Source: Sipunculus nudus
Taxonomy: Eukaryota > Annelida > Sipuncula > Golfingiida > Sipunculidae
NCBI GenBank assembly: GCA_026874595.1
Contig: CM049316.1
Location: 51,963,676-52,027,675, forward strand
Length of the DNA: 64,000 bases
Direction of reading: 5' to 3'
The notes beneath the pieces were generated by a model. It saw nothing but the letters and a program-made list of their open reading frames with translations. It was not told the DNA's origin and searched no databases. Positions 35,851 to 47,594 of this stretch are shown piece by piece. Positions within the stretch are counted from its first letter, which is position 1. Every line of letters begins with the position of its first letter. The position numbers and the translations under genes are program-made.

Positions 35851-36246
35851 ACCGGCTTCTGTGGCTCAGGGGTAGAGCACATTACTCAAAGCCGGGAGGT
35901 CGTGAGTTCAAATCTTAGCTGAGGCGGTTAAATTTTCACGGTCGGTCCTCACGCAGGTTGAGTACTCTGCTCTGTGTATCACTCACAGTCGAGTGCGTCT
36001 TTGGGAGGTTCCTTGGTGTTATGACCCAGCTTGGGGATGATTGTGCAACCAGGACCGCAGGTGCGGTAGAGACCGGGGCTGGCCGAAACAAGGATAAAAA
36101 AGTAATCTGATAGGAAGCGAGTGCTACCGCCCTGTCACGTTGTCCGAAACCGAAAGGGAACTCTGTAGATGTACATACGTATTAGATAAGAAAGCATAAA
36201 AAAATGTAGGCGGTTATCCCACACAAAAAAATTATAAAAAAGTATT
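35851..36246 (+). mobile_element. tRNA-derived SINE, complete, with 14-bp target-site duplication
   Basis: The head (35853-35930) resembles a tRNA: an A box-like TGGCTCAGGGGTAGAGCA (35862-35879) and a B box-like GAGTTCAAATC, the internal RNA polymerase III promoter. The acceptor stem does not pair well, so this is a tRNA-derived head rather than a tRNA gene. A ~300-bp body follows, with TATGACCCAGCTTGGGG and CCGAAACCGAAAGGGAACTC, and then an A-rich tail. The 14-bp sequence ATAATATGGATTAA flanks it at 35837-35850 and 36247-36260, which fixes the insertion boundaries and shows target-primed integration by a LINE enzyme. Confidence 0.88.
35863..35918 (+). promoter_or_regulatory. RNA polymerase III internal promoter (A and B boxes) of the SINE
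   Basis: GGCTCAGGGGTAGAGC and GAGTTCAAATC have the order and approximate spacing of tRNA A and B boxes and would drive SINE transcription. Confidence 0.65.
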
Positions 36247-36260
36247 ATAATATGGATTAA

Positions 36261-38559
36261 TGTTATATAACTGTTTTTTCTTCTGTGAATTCACATTATC
36301 AACTGTCATCTGTTCCGTGAAGCTTCTCAGGTAAAATTATTAATAAGATTTAAAAAAAGATATATTAACTGAAAGGCAAGAATTGAATGATTGTTTCATA
36401 TAAACTGGTTTTATTTCTTTTAGCTCCAATGACTTTTAACTAGGACTTAGTTTCGTGGCTGGTCCTTTTATAATATCCTTCCAGCCATTATAGAGGGATT
36501 TCTTAACAAACCTTCATGGATATACTTTCACACTTTGCAAGGAAACAGATATTCGAGTCACGAGAAACATGCAAATATATGGTCCTATCAATCCTTCAGA
36601 ATTTCACTAAAGTTTACCAAATTTAGGGATTCGTTTGATTTAACGTATACAGGAGATCAGCTCCAAAGCGATGGCTTCACTGATTATCTAACAATCTGGT
36701 GTGTCGCAAGTTCTCAGATATCCTGGGGAGATACCAAAGATGATGGAGGTTTGTTGATTTACAATAAAAAAAGGGGGGGGGGGTAATAAAAAGTCTTCAT
36801 TCGGCAATCAAAAAGGATCAGAAATATAAATGAATTATTAACAAACCACATAAACCACAAAAAAAGTCTTATCCGTCATGTATAACCTTGAGGTCAAATG
36901 TTCTCTATATTTTGGACTCTCTTTTAATTTTCTGCTATATATAATTTCCATTCACGATGGGGGGGTGGGGGGTGGGGGAAGTATAGCTGGCAGTTTACAA
37001 AGATTCACAACAATACAGTTCCACCTGCTCCGGGTCAAACATCTACTATCAGCAGTATATTATCGACAGTTATCGTTTTGCGATATTAACGCATGTATAA
37101 TTAAAAGATATATGTGAATACCCGAAGGCATTAAAGGATCATCATAGGTTCAGTATAACATAAATGGTGTGGGACTTTAAAAAAAGCGCTGGTTTAGGGT
37201 TCTCCTGTCAGGTAGTTGCGAAAATGGCCAAGGTATATTTTATATCAGTAAAGAGGTATTCTCTCTCAAATACAATGCAAAGTGAAATTGTCATTAAACT
37301 GGAAATACAACAGGATTTCGTACATCTGCATCTGTCTCAATCAATCGCCATTCATACTAACCAGTACTACAGAACCGTCATGCAAACTTGGCTTACAAAA
37401 CTACAAAAAAAAAATCATTATTATCATGAACTTTCTGACCATACCATCCACAGCTATATGATACTGAAAAATAGAGCAAAACTAGTTTGATAACAAGAGA
37501 GTTTACCAGTAGGGAAGTTTATTACGTGTTTCGTTTTTCAGTGTCTTTGGCTTCTTTGACCAGTCCCCAAACATGTCAGCCAAATAACAATGACTACTTC
37601 TACCGTCAAATCAAGTTTACAGCCATCCAGACCCCCTGACCCAGCTAATGACTTTGTCTAAGGTTTGAACAGGTGTACGGTTTTTATTTATCAAATGAAT
37701 GGGCTGCCTATTCATTCTTTATTATTTTGTATGTTCACAATCCGATTCAGGATTTGGGCTGGTATTCTGATGAATTTTTTACTTTTGAAAATTATATGTA
37801 GAAAATAAAAGTTATACCTTGAACATTTTTTTTATTCCAAAATGTAAATGGAATGAAAAATAGAACAAAATGTATTCTGTCCAAGTCTCTCGGAATACTC
37901 GGTATAAATATAGAAGCTCTAGGAAGTTTCAATCAGAGATTTCAATCAAAGGTTTCAATCAAATAAATAAAAGTGTTTTTAATTGAAATTTGAATGATGG
38001 AGCTAAAAATGCCAGTCTTTCTGACGAAAATAAAAATTAATTTAAATGTTCTAATTTCAAAATTATGAGTACCAGCTCTACTATGGTCTTTAACACAGCA
38101 TGCAAATGATCATATTCAGATTTGTAATGAAACTAATAATTACTTCGCCTCCCAGTGGTTTCAGCCAAAGAAGGGTATCCCCAGTTTGGTTGTCTTTTTT
38201 CAAATTTATTTTTCAAACTTTGGGGGCGTATAATTTAAGCGATTACTATTGACGCGCAACTTCATATTATTCAAGTTAGTGCTATTTTTCTCAGGTAATG
38301 CTTATGTCACAAAACTTATAAAATCAATAAAAAAACAATTATACATCCTAAATGTATGCATAGTTATAATTCTAAATGCTATACGTTTAAGGGTGCAAAG
38401 CAGAAATGTGTTGAAAGCAATTATATCCCTGGATTTGTTCATCAAATGTTTATATTTAACTACAACTGCAGTGATTTATTTTTGGCAAATGCCATTACAA
38501 CTTTAAAATTCTGTGAATTTTTATTTCTTTTTCATTAGAAATTTCTTGTTAAAACTCCA
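36261..38559 (+). other. Interior of the inverted-repeat structure without recognised genes
   Basis: Short open frames (36535-36786, 36878-37117, 37164-37490, 38249-38506) show no recognisable motif. G-runs lie at about 36773-36783 and 36958-36978. There is no transposase-like motif. Confidence 0.5.
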
Positions 38560-39192
38560 AATTTACTTTTGTAATTTCATTTCAGTCGAATTAAAGAGTA
38601 CACAATGCATTGCCCCTTGTCGTTTACATGGAATGTAAACATCAAAGTTTTACTCTGCCCCAAAAGCTGATGTATACCATAATTATAAACAAAAAAAATC
38701 ACTTATTTAATAACTTTAAGAAGCATAAAGCTGTAAACCTTAAGGCTTGAAATACGCTGAATGACAAAAGTAACGTTTTATAATCCATATGGCTCATCAA
38801 ATTGATGATTAGAACTAATCTTGCCTCTTTATATCCCCCACAACAGTAACGTTTTAAAATTATATGCCTTATTATATTTTAAATTTAAATTTTAAAATTT
38901 GAAGGTTAAAAATTCAAAAAAGATTTTATGTAATTAATTTTAATGGGTTAAGCACATCAAAATTAGGTAAGCTCTGATTGAATTTAGTAGTAAATATATC
39001 TCCACATAACAATTTCGTAGAGTGAACCCTTGATATTAACCCATATATTTTCAAGAAGTTATGTACCGAGATAAGTTTACAAAATTGCCGATTTAAAGCT
39101 TTTTGGACACTTTTCTAGAGGGGTAATGTTTTAAAATATGATCTCAATGAATCACTTTAACAGAAAATGGCATCAAACCTGACAGGGGGTGT
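38560..39192 (-). repeat. Right arm of long inverted repeat
   Basis: It is the reverse complement of the left arm and ends in TGACAGGGGGTG at 39180-39192, the inverse of the left-end CACCCCCTGTCA. Confidence 0.65.
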
Positions 39193-41430
39193 AGGATATA
39201 TGTAGTCCTTAAAAGTTATTTTAGTTTTTCAGGATCTGCACATGCAATATTATCGCTGCGCTTCCTTTTATGTCGGATGGATATATCGGTTTTTGACTCC
39301 CTCGATCCCTCCCTGTACCCCCTCCCAAAGATCTAGATGGACCTGAAATTTTACCTATTTGCTGATATGCTAATGGTGTCTTAGGATGTGCAAGATATTC
39401 AGCTCCGAGTGTTACGAATCCTCAGTTACAGACCCCTAAACCTCGAGGCCATTTACCTCAGATAAACAAACTCACGTGCTATTTCTTGACAAGGGTTATA
39501 AAACAGACTCGGGCTCACATGATAAGATATCAGCTATATCAACAAGAGCTTCGTTAATTGTTTCATATCTACATCATACACAGGGCACCCATGTATTATT
39601 TGTGGAACATACTAAGCTGAAGAGATATAGCACCCGATTATTGACCTTGATTTTTTCCCCTTTACTGTCCTCGATTGTGCTAGATCTCATTTACGAATGA
39701 TGGTCAGACACTGATCCATATTCATAAATGACATATTTGCAGCTGATATTTATCTTATACCTTAAGCTAATTTCCAAGGTTAATTTTTTTCGAGGGGGCT
39801 CTTACATTGATTGATGACTCGGGGATTGAGCTGTTATCCTATTAATGGTTATTAGGCCTATGAGGCAAACCTGAAGGGCAAACTTGTAAATATTTGGATT
39901 AAAATATGTGAACATAATATTCAGTATGATCAAAGTCATTTTAAAATCAATGATAATTACCTAAACATTCTAAGCTACTTCAATAAAGTTAATATCTGCT
40001 AAGAAAAAAAAAACACAAGGAAGGTCTCAGACACGCTTTAAAGACTGTGTAAAGGCCAACATCGTCCACACTGAAATCGACCCTAATCGACCCGATGAAC
40101 CTGATCAGGACTAATCTTCCCGGCGTGTCACATGCACATACACGATATGGACATAACGGGAGCAAGGAGTATAGCTCAAAGCTTGGGGTACGGATGTAAA
40201 GATCTTAAACATGTTTTGGAATTATGGAATTATAAAATTATTTTCCAACCACCTATTCATATATACGTGTCAGCAGTCTGATATCCTAGTATATAAGGTA
40301 GTGCGGGAAATCCAATACATTTTCGAGTCCTGACCTCAAAGTATTGCTATAATGTAAAGTGATTAATGACCATTTCAGTGTAAATAGATGGGCAACCATT
40401 TCTGACGCCACCTTAAATATACAAGTCGTATGATTATTTTTATGGTTTTCCACAATGACTAAATCTATAACTAGTACCAGAGTTATTACACATACAACTA
40501 TATAGAATGAAAAAAAAATATGCTCATTTTAGGGTCCTGGTGGCCATCTGGGAAGCTATTTCAAAGATAAATAACAAAGACCTTTGCAGCATTTTTTTGG
40601 GTGGGTTGAGGGTGGAGTCAAAATGCATGATTAAATATTACAAGGCGTCTTGTGTATATGAAATGTAACGTTCTGAGCTTTTAGAGGCGAAATTTTACAA
40701 TTAAGGTCTTATATTCGTCAAAAATCGTAAAATTTACATTTTTGGGAAAAACCATGACTTATAGTTGTAGGTTATATCTATCTTATCACAAAAACACGAT
40801 TCTAGCATTATAGTGAATAAATTGAAAGTTTTACAACAAAAATATCTTATTTTATGCTAAATATTAAATCTACGTCATTCTAGGATGATATCGGTAAGCA
40901 TCTGTTGCTACTAGTTATTTCTTGTATGATTTGAGTTGGGTATGCAAGCTGTTCATTGGATTAAGCCGGGCTCACGCTACAGACTTAGGTCAGCTAACAC
41001 CAGTCTTCAAACAAAAATCTGCTTGTGTGAACGGGTCAAAGACACATGGTGTGTATGTAACTTATACCTTTGCAGATGCTGTGGAGGAATATAGCACGGT
41101 TTTATTTCAGCCCGCCTCACCAGTAAGCTCATTAGGCCTAAATGTGTCTCTGGACACAGGTCTGCTGTCTAAACAGGCGAAATGACACAATCCAGACTGG
41201 AAATAGGGGTAATTAAATCATGCATGCAAAATATTCAAAGAATTAAATGTAAAAGATCCTTCCTGAATTAACAAAATAGGGAAATTTCAAAGGACCATCC
41301 AGCCATTATATATATATGTATATATATTTTCCATGATTGACTCCTTGCAATCAGTCTCACCAGGGCTTCAACAAGACAACATCACCTGCATGAAAAGAAA
41401 CAAAATTTTCTCTTGATATAACTGATTTAG
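39193..41430 (+). other. Probably lower-copy sequence, no recognised gene
   Basis: Open frames of 74 and 87 codons (39476-39700, 40922-41185) have no recognisable domain. No repeat from elsewhere in the window occurs. It precedes the MADF exons, so an upstream exon or promoter could lie here, but I cannot place one. Confidence 0.4.
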
Positions 41431-42069
41431 GCAAACCCTACATTGTGGGACGAAGGCTACAAAGCTTACAGGGACAGAGACAAGAAAAACAGCTTATGAC
41501 AAAGATGGCAGCTGAACTGCAGTGGTCTGGTAAGTCAATTTATTTCATAAATATGCATTTGTCTTTATAATAATATTATGTACAAGCACCACTTGAAATA
41601 TACAGCTGTTTTACCATAAAATACATACATGGACCTATTTCATAAACAAGAATTTTTTTAAATAAGCAGTAGAAGATCTTTTAAATAAAAAGAAACCCTT
41701 TTACATATACACTTTACACAGACATACATATATAACTATAAATATGATTATATATATATATATATTATTTGTATAGTTGTACCAAACATTCAGGTCTGCT
41801 AAATTAAAAAATGCATTCATGCATAAGGTTTAATTGTATATTTTTAGATGAATTAAAACTTAATTTAACAATACTGTTTTTTAATATAGTGGATGATGTA
41901 CAGAAAAAGTTCAGCAACCTGCGGACATACTACACCAGGGAGCTGCACAAAGTGAAGGCTGGCAGGAAAGTGGTGCCCTGACAGATGAGGTGTACGTCTC
42001 AAACTGGTCCTACTTTGATGCCTTTTTGAGGCAAACGATTTATACAAATAAAAAACGTACAATAACCTT
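41431..42069 (+). pseudogene. MADF (Myb/SANT-like) domain gene fragment, two exons, frameshifted
   Basis: MADF domains bind DNA and occur in transcription factors and in Harbinger-transposon partner proteins. Exon 1 (41431-41529) follows an AG and reads NPTLWDEGYKAYRDRDKKNS then, after losing one base, MTKMAAELQWS. A GTAAGT donor starts at 41530. Exon 2 (41890-42069) follows TTTTTTTAATATAG and continues in phase as VDDVQKKFSNLRTYYTRELH, then after a second frame change SGALTDEVYVSNWSYFDAFL, ending at a GTAAGT donor at 42070. The LWD..Y..RD, KW/KKF.NLR..Y.REL and W.YFD.L signatures fit MADF. Two single-base-type frame errors suggest a pseudogene or sequencing indels. Flanking exons were not found. 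Confidence 0.7.
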
Positions 42070-42323
42070 GTAAGTACCTGATATACACTTAATAATGAAT
42101 GATAAGTATTTATTTTGATGTAAGCACACATCTGCTGCCACTGTCATAAGACAAGTAGTCAAATCAGAACCTTTTCCAAATGCTCTCAGTTTTTGGAGGC
42201 GGTTTTGTCCGCTGTTTCGCGCGAGTAACTAACATTGGTAGTTTTTTTTTCCTGGCATTTTTCTCCTATCGCGCACGAGTGTACCGATCTAGGAATGTAA
42301 CAGAAAGGCTGTTTTTGAAGCAC

Positions 42324-42935
42324 ATGAAGGCGGATTTTTACGGGCCAACCTGCGTTCGCGACAGATCATACCAAAAAAATTATTTACATACTATTAAAAA
42401 AAATTCCAGCCGCAGCAAAAAAACAGTTTTTTTCCAAGGATGACCAGATTATCTGAAACATTTATACATAATTTATACTTTGTACATTAAATGATGTTTG
42501 AAATGAACTTTCAACCAGGTTGAAAACTTGGTTAGAATGGAAAAACAAATGTTAAATTCTCAGGCTACTAGCCAACCGGACTGAAAGTAACAAAATCGTA
42601 CTAGTCCATCCATTGGCATAGACAGGTCTTCATGAAGGCGGATTTTTACGGGCCAACCTGCGTTCGCGACAGATCATACCAAAAAAATTATTTACAAAAT
42701 ATTAAAAAAAATTCCAGCCGCAGCCAAAAAACACAGTTTTTTCTAAGGATGATCAGATTATCTGAAACATTTATACATTATTTATACTTTGTATATAAAA
42801 TGTTGTTTGAAATGAAGTTTCAACCAGGTTGAAAACTTGGTTAGAATGGAAAAACAAATGTTAAAATTTCTCAGGCTACTAGCCAACCGGGCTGAAAGTA
42901 ACAAAATCGTACTAGTCCGTCCAGTGGCGTAGACA
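42324..42935 (+). repeat. Tandem duplication, ~308-bp unit
   Basis: ATGAAGGCGGATTTTTACGG starts at 42324 and again at 42632. Both copies run through GCGTTCGCGACAGATCATAC, AACCAGGTTGAAAACTTGG and GTAACAAAATCGTACTAGTC to GACAGGTCTTCA with few differences. Confidence 0.92.
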
Positions 42936-42949
42936 GGTCTTCAGACCTG

Positions 42950-42952
<3 letters not shown>

Positions 42953-43017
<65 letters not shown>
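42953..43017. repeat. (TA)n microsatellite
   Basis: A long AT dinucleotide run directly after the 308-bp duplication. Confidence 0.95.
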
Positions 43018-43019
<2 letters not shown>

Positions 43020-44802
43020 GACGAGCCCACTTTGTGTCATATCGGTTAACAGAAAATCCCGTTTATTGTCACATAAATCTTATATCCCAAACCATTTCCT
43101 ATATAATCAATGGTTAATCTGACCGTGTAATATCATGGAATATTGTCATAATCCCGTTTATTGTCATGCTTGGAACCCTTGGCAGTGATACCAGATCACA
43201 GTTAATATCACATCAGATGCCGACACGGCGATCAACGAGGCCAAGAGCCTGCAATCGGTCAGGCGTATCAAACGATCACATCTCCCACCTGTGTGCGGCA
43301 GGCAAGTGCAGTGATGCATACAGGTCACTCCCCGTCACTTAGCTAATTAACGTCTTTAGATTTCACGGTAATCCAGATCGTTGCGTTTCTTCGTACGGTA
43401 ACAAAGGCGATGTTTGCGATCACATGTCATCCATAATGATCTCCTGGCCTTTGCAAGGCTGTGGTTTACAACTCGGTGACGTTTCGCCGAGATGATATGA
43501 AGCACGAGCTCTTAACGTTGCTTACGACTGTAAATCCCCTTAAAGGGTCCACGAAAAGCTGGAGGTTTTTTAGAGTACTGGAGGAGATACTCTGTCCAAA
43601 ACCTCAATCGCGGCGAAACTTCAAAAAGTTGACAATATCATGACGATGACCGCTCCCCAAACAGTCCTATCATAAGGACGATCATGGAACTTTGAGTCAT
43701 TAATAAGATATCCGGAAAATAAGGCGCAATGGTCGGGGAAATAATTATTTAGTAAAATAGTTTGCCTACGCATAACGTTATAACCGTGCCGCATATTTAA
43801 TATTTCCAAACATTTGACCTCATGACCCAGACGCTACGTCTCTTTCTGTTGGCAAGTCGGATTTTTGTCAGTTATTGCGGCATGCGGCACAACACTTACA
43901 GGAAATAAATTGTTAGGTGCGCATCAACGTAATTTAATATGCCGATGTGCAATAGAAATATCATAAACGTTTCTGTTTCCTTTTTTTTGACGATTTTTTT
44001 TTATATCATTTGAGACATAACGCTTCTTCTATAACTCAAGAGGAAATCGATGTTGAAGCCCGCATAATGTCACATCCCGGTTATTATCATAATTTATGCA
44101 TATACCACCGATATGTATATATATATATATATATGCGTGTGTGTATGTATATATAATAATATATAATATATAAGTGTGTGGGTGTTTGTGTACATGCGAA
44201 GTATTATATATAGCAATAAAAATCAAAAAGTTTACATTGTAGAATGAAGGAGATATCAAGCCTTCAAGGAGATAAATCGAAAAGACGAAAAAAATCATAG
44301 GCCAAAGGGGATGAGAGAAAATAATAAAATAACACAATATGCTTCGTGGATTACCTCGTGCATTTTAATAACTCGCAGTCTATCGCACTACTTTCAGTAA
44401 TAAACGAATTTTCCTGCACATTATTTCATGTCAGTAATATTTTGTATTTTGTTTCTGTTTTAAACCATGAGAATAGATGATCATAAGATCAGGTATCTAG
44501 ATATCATCTTGATCATGACAGTGTACACTGCTACATGATTTAGAATAGAACAAGTATCATGTATTCCTTTAAGTATTTAAGTCTAGAAGAAGTGATATAG
44601 TTAATGAAGAAATAAATGTATCCACAACTAAATGAATCCAATAAATAGATAAAAGTATAAATCACTCGAAAAAAATCATAATGTCAAGTACGATAATAAA
44701 TAATAAACGGGTGAAATAAAAATTATCAAAATTATCTTCCTGCGTTTTCTTTGCGTTATATGAAAGCAATAAAGTTTTTGCATGATTTAAAAGATATTGC
44801 AA

Positions 44803-44861
<59 letters not shown>

Positions 44862-45046
44862 CTGAGATATATAACTGATACATATAATCTCCTTTGCAAA
44901 TACAAAATTCAAATACAAAAACCTGTGGTGAGACTCTGATTAACGAATTAACGATCCTTGAATGTTTGACGACGCGAGGCAGTTGTTACGTTATAAATAT
45001 CATTACAATTAACTGGCATGTATTGCATAATAACTAAAGTTTTGCT
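43018..45046. other. No recognised gene; two further (TA)n tracts
   Basis: TCCCGTTTATTGTCA recurs at about 43058 and 43151. Related GTCACATCCCGGTTATTATCA occurs near 44070. Microsatellites lie at about 44112-44136 and 44806-44860. Predicted peptides crossing them (Tyr-Ile repeats) are artefacts of TA runs. Confidence 0.5.
44806..44860. repeat. (TA)n microsatellite
   Basis: About 27 TA units. Confidence 0.95.
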
Positions 45047-46699
45047 TTTTCCCCATAGAAACCTAGGGTGGGGGTGATTGAACATACCATCCCCCCCCCC
45101 CCCCCCCCCTCTATCAACGCCCCTGAGTCCGTCGAAGTACACACAATGGTAAAATTTACACCTAAGTCAGATCACGCAGAAGACAAGCAATGAAGAGATC
45201 TTTCAAATGAGTGGTCACACATAGGGGTATAGACCAATCTCAATATGACAATGTGCAGACAAGTAAAGTTAATAGTTAATAAGCCAAATAAAATCATCAA
45301 ATTAAATGACTTTACCCAATGGGACTTTTTTGGACTTTTGATATATTATTCTCCAGAATTTCCTGGTCACCATTCAACAAAAATCATCTCGGTTGAAAGT
45401 CGGTTTTGGCTTAAAAATCAAGTAAATTGACAAGACTATTAGTGCGTTCAAACGGACATCTAGTGCCAATGCAAGAGGTGTACATTACACGTGTGGAACA
45501 GTCATGTAACAATATGCTAAAACAAGCATTGGCCGAGTTGCTGCTCGAAAACTAGGTCTAAACCATTCTAGAGCGTTCTCACGACACTTTAGCGAAGCAG
45601 ATAAAACAATTCGCATTCAAAATGGTTTGAAACCAAGTTGTGGCTCTGTACAGAATATAAAGAGCCACAGGCCACTGCATTCATTTGCCTGACGGACGCA
45701 GTGCAGACAAAATGTAGACGCCGCCCTTTAGTGAATTGTTTCCTTTTTACAAACTGAGGAATGGCCTACCTACATATGGCTGTTTTGTTCCTATTAATTC
45801 TTGAGGAAAGACATTTTGATTATTGCACTTGGATCAAATCAAAGTTTAGTTAGGACAAAGATGTTTTCCCCATAGAAACCTAGGGTGGGGGTGATTGAAC
45901 ATACCATCCCCCCCCCCCTCTATCAACGCCCCTGAGTCCGTCGAAGTACACACTCGCCGCGGTAAGATCGAACTCTGTATTGGTAAAATTTACACCTAAG
46001 TCAGATCACGCAGAAGACAAGCAATGAAGAGATCTTTCAAATGAGTGGTCACACATAAGGGTTTAGACCAATCTCAATATGACAATGTGCAGACAAGTAA
46101 AGTTAATAGTTAATAAGCCAAATAAAATCATCAAATTAAATGACTTTACCAAATGGGACTTTTTTGGACTTTTGATATATTATTCTCCAGAATTTCCTGG
46201 TCACCATTCAACAAAAATCATCTCTGTTGAAAGCCGGTTTTGGCTTAAAAATCAAGTAAATTGACAAGACTATTAGTGCGTTCAAACGGACATCTAGTGC
46301 CAATGCAAGAGGTGTACATTACACGTGTTGAACAGTCATGTAACAACATGCTAAAACAAGCATTGGCCGAGTTGCTGCTCGAAAACTAGGTCTAAACCAT
46401 TCTAGAGCGTTCTCACGACACTTTAGCGAAGCAGATAAAACAATTCGCATTCAAAATGGTTTGAAACCAAGTTGTGTCTCTGTACAGAATATAAAGAGCC
46501 ACAGGCCACTGCATTCATTTGCCTGACGGACGCAGTGCAGACAAAATGTAGACGCCGCCCTTTAGTGAATTGTTTCCTTTTTACAAACTGAGGAATGGCC
46601 TACCTACATATGGCTGTTTTGTTCCTATTAAGTCTTGAGGAAAGACATTTTGATTATTGCACTTGAGTCAAATCAAAGTTTAGTTAGGACAAAGATGTT
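45047..46699 (+). repeat. Recent tandem duplication, ~817-835-bp unit
   Basis: Copy 1 (about 45047-45863) and copy 2 (about 45864-46699) are almost identical, starting TTTTCCCCATAGAAACCTAG and ending TTAGTTAGGACAAAGATGTT. They differ at a few bases, in the length of a poly-C run (longer in copy 1, about 45091-45110) and by a ~20-bp insertion, CTCGCCGCGGTAAGATCG.., in copy 2 near 45954. The 61-codon frames at 45245 and 46079 are the same frame twice. No domain is recognisable. Confidence 0.93.
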
Positions 46700-47025
46700 C
46701 TTCTTGACTGGAATGGACAAAGAAACTCTTTTGCCTGTCCGTTAGTAATTGAACTTTGTTACAAACTTAGTAGAAATTGGGATTGGCATATTTGGACTTA
46801 TCCATAGAATGTGGGCCTATATGTTAACAGTGCATGATGGAATATCATTCAACGTTTCCTAAAGCTGTAGTTATGAAGGATATTTTTTTTCAGATACTAT
46901 CATTAAGAGTCTCTGCATATATTTGTTAGATTAGGTAACCCAAAGATAACAGTTACATTTAATGGAGAATACTATGTTATAGTGCATAGACAGAAAACTT
47001 TTCAAAACTTGTAGATTCAAACATC
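46700..47025 (+). other. No recognised content
   Basis: AT-rich sequence between the tandem duplication and the MITE. No gene or repeat is seen. Confidence 0.5.
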
Positions 47026-47029
47026 TTAA

Positions 47030-47297
47030 GCTAAGCTATCTTATATACGGAATACGGGATGCGGAATGCGTGTTGAAAGATATTGATATGAACCTGCATG
47101 GCGGCATGCATGTTTTCTATGTGTTACCCCTAGATATCATACGGAACCTTCAGAAATCGCTACATGAAGCGATCCGTTTTGCCGGATACGCATTCCGCAT
47201 GCAGGATCCGCGCATAAGGATCTCACCATATTTATTTAGTCAAAACCGATTTTGTACGCATCCCGCTGTCCGCATTCCGTACATGAGGAAGCTTAAC
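47030..47297. mobile_element. 268-bp MITE with TTAA target site (piggyBac-like)
   Basis: The ends GCTAAGCTATCTTATATACG and, in reverse complement from 47297, GTTAAGCTTCCTCATGTACG form imperfect terminal inverted repeats of about 28 bp or more, extending through GGAATRCGG. TTAA flanks both ends (47026-47029 and 47298-47301), the target duplication of piggyBac-type transposases. The interior is rich in GCATTCCG/CGGAATGC inverted motifs and has no transposase. Confidence 0.75.
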
Positions 47298-47594
47298 TTA
47301 ACTCTCCTCGCACGAATGGTAACATTCACATAGAAATGTTTGAGGGCAGCAGTTGCTGATGGTAAAGATTGGAATATTTAACTTCCAAAATATTGATGGC
47401 ATGTCGTACAACACAATGCACACAGTTTGGTTATTCTGTTATTATTATTTTAGTGTCAACTATACAACACAATGGCACCAACGTAGAAAAGACAACGTAT
47501 TAACCGGAGGAATGAGACTGAGTGTCCGTCTGGAAGTATTGTATTTTTGTGTATCAGGAGGGCCCACCTATCGAACCATATACCTGCACCAAAA

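Larger units (their letters stand above)
33580..39192. mobile_element. Long-inverted-repeat structure (foldback-like), ~5.6 kb
   Basis: The left arm 33580-34210 is matched, diverged but in order, by the reverse complement of 38560-39192. Shared blocks include CACCCCCTGTCA, GTTTGATGCCATTTT, CTGTAAATA..., TGATGTGCT, AAGTGATT..TTGTTTATAAT and AAACTTTGATGT. Terminal CACCCCCTGTCA is inverted at the two ends. No target-site duplication is evident to me, and no transposase is encoded. It may be a foldback or long-TIR non-autonomous DNA transposon, or an old inverted duplication. Confidence 0.65.

Noticed and set aside
35853-35927. Functional tRNA gene
   Set aside because: A and B boxes are present but the acceptor stem does not pair. 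The unit continues into a SINE body bounded by a 14-bp duplication.
44662-44883. Tyr-Ile repeat peptide
   Set aside because: It is a translation of a (TA)n microsatellite; the same applies to frames near 28580, 44029 and 49380-49650.
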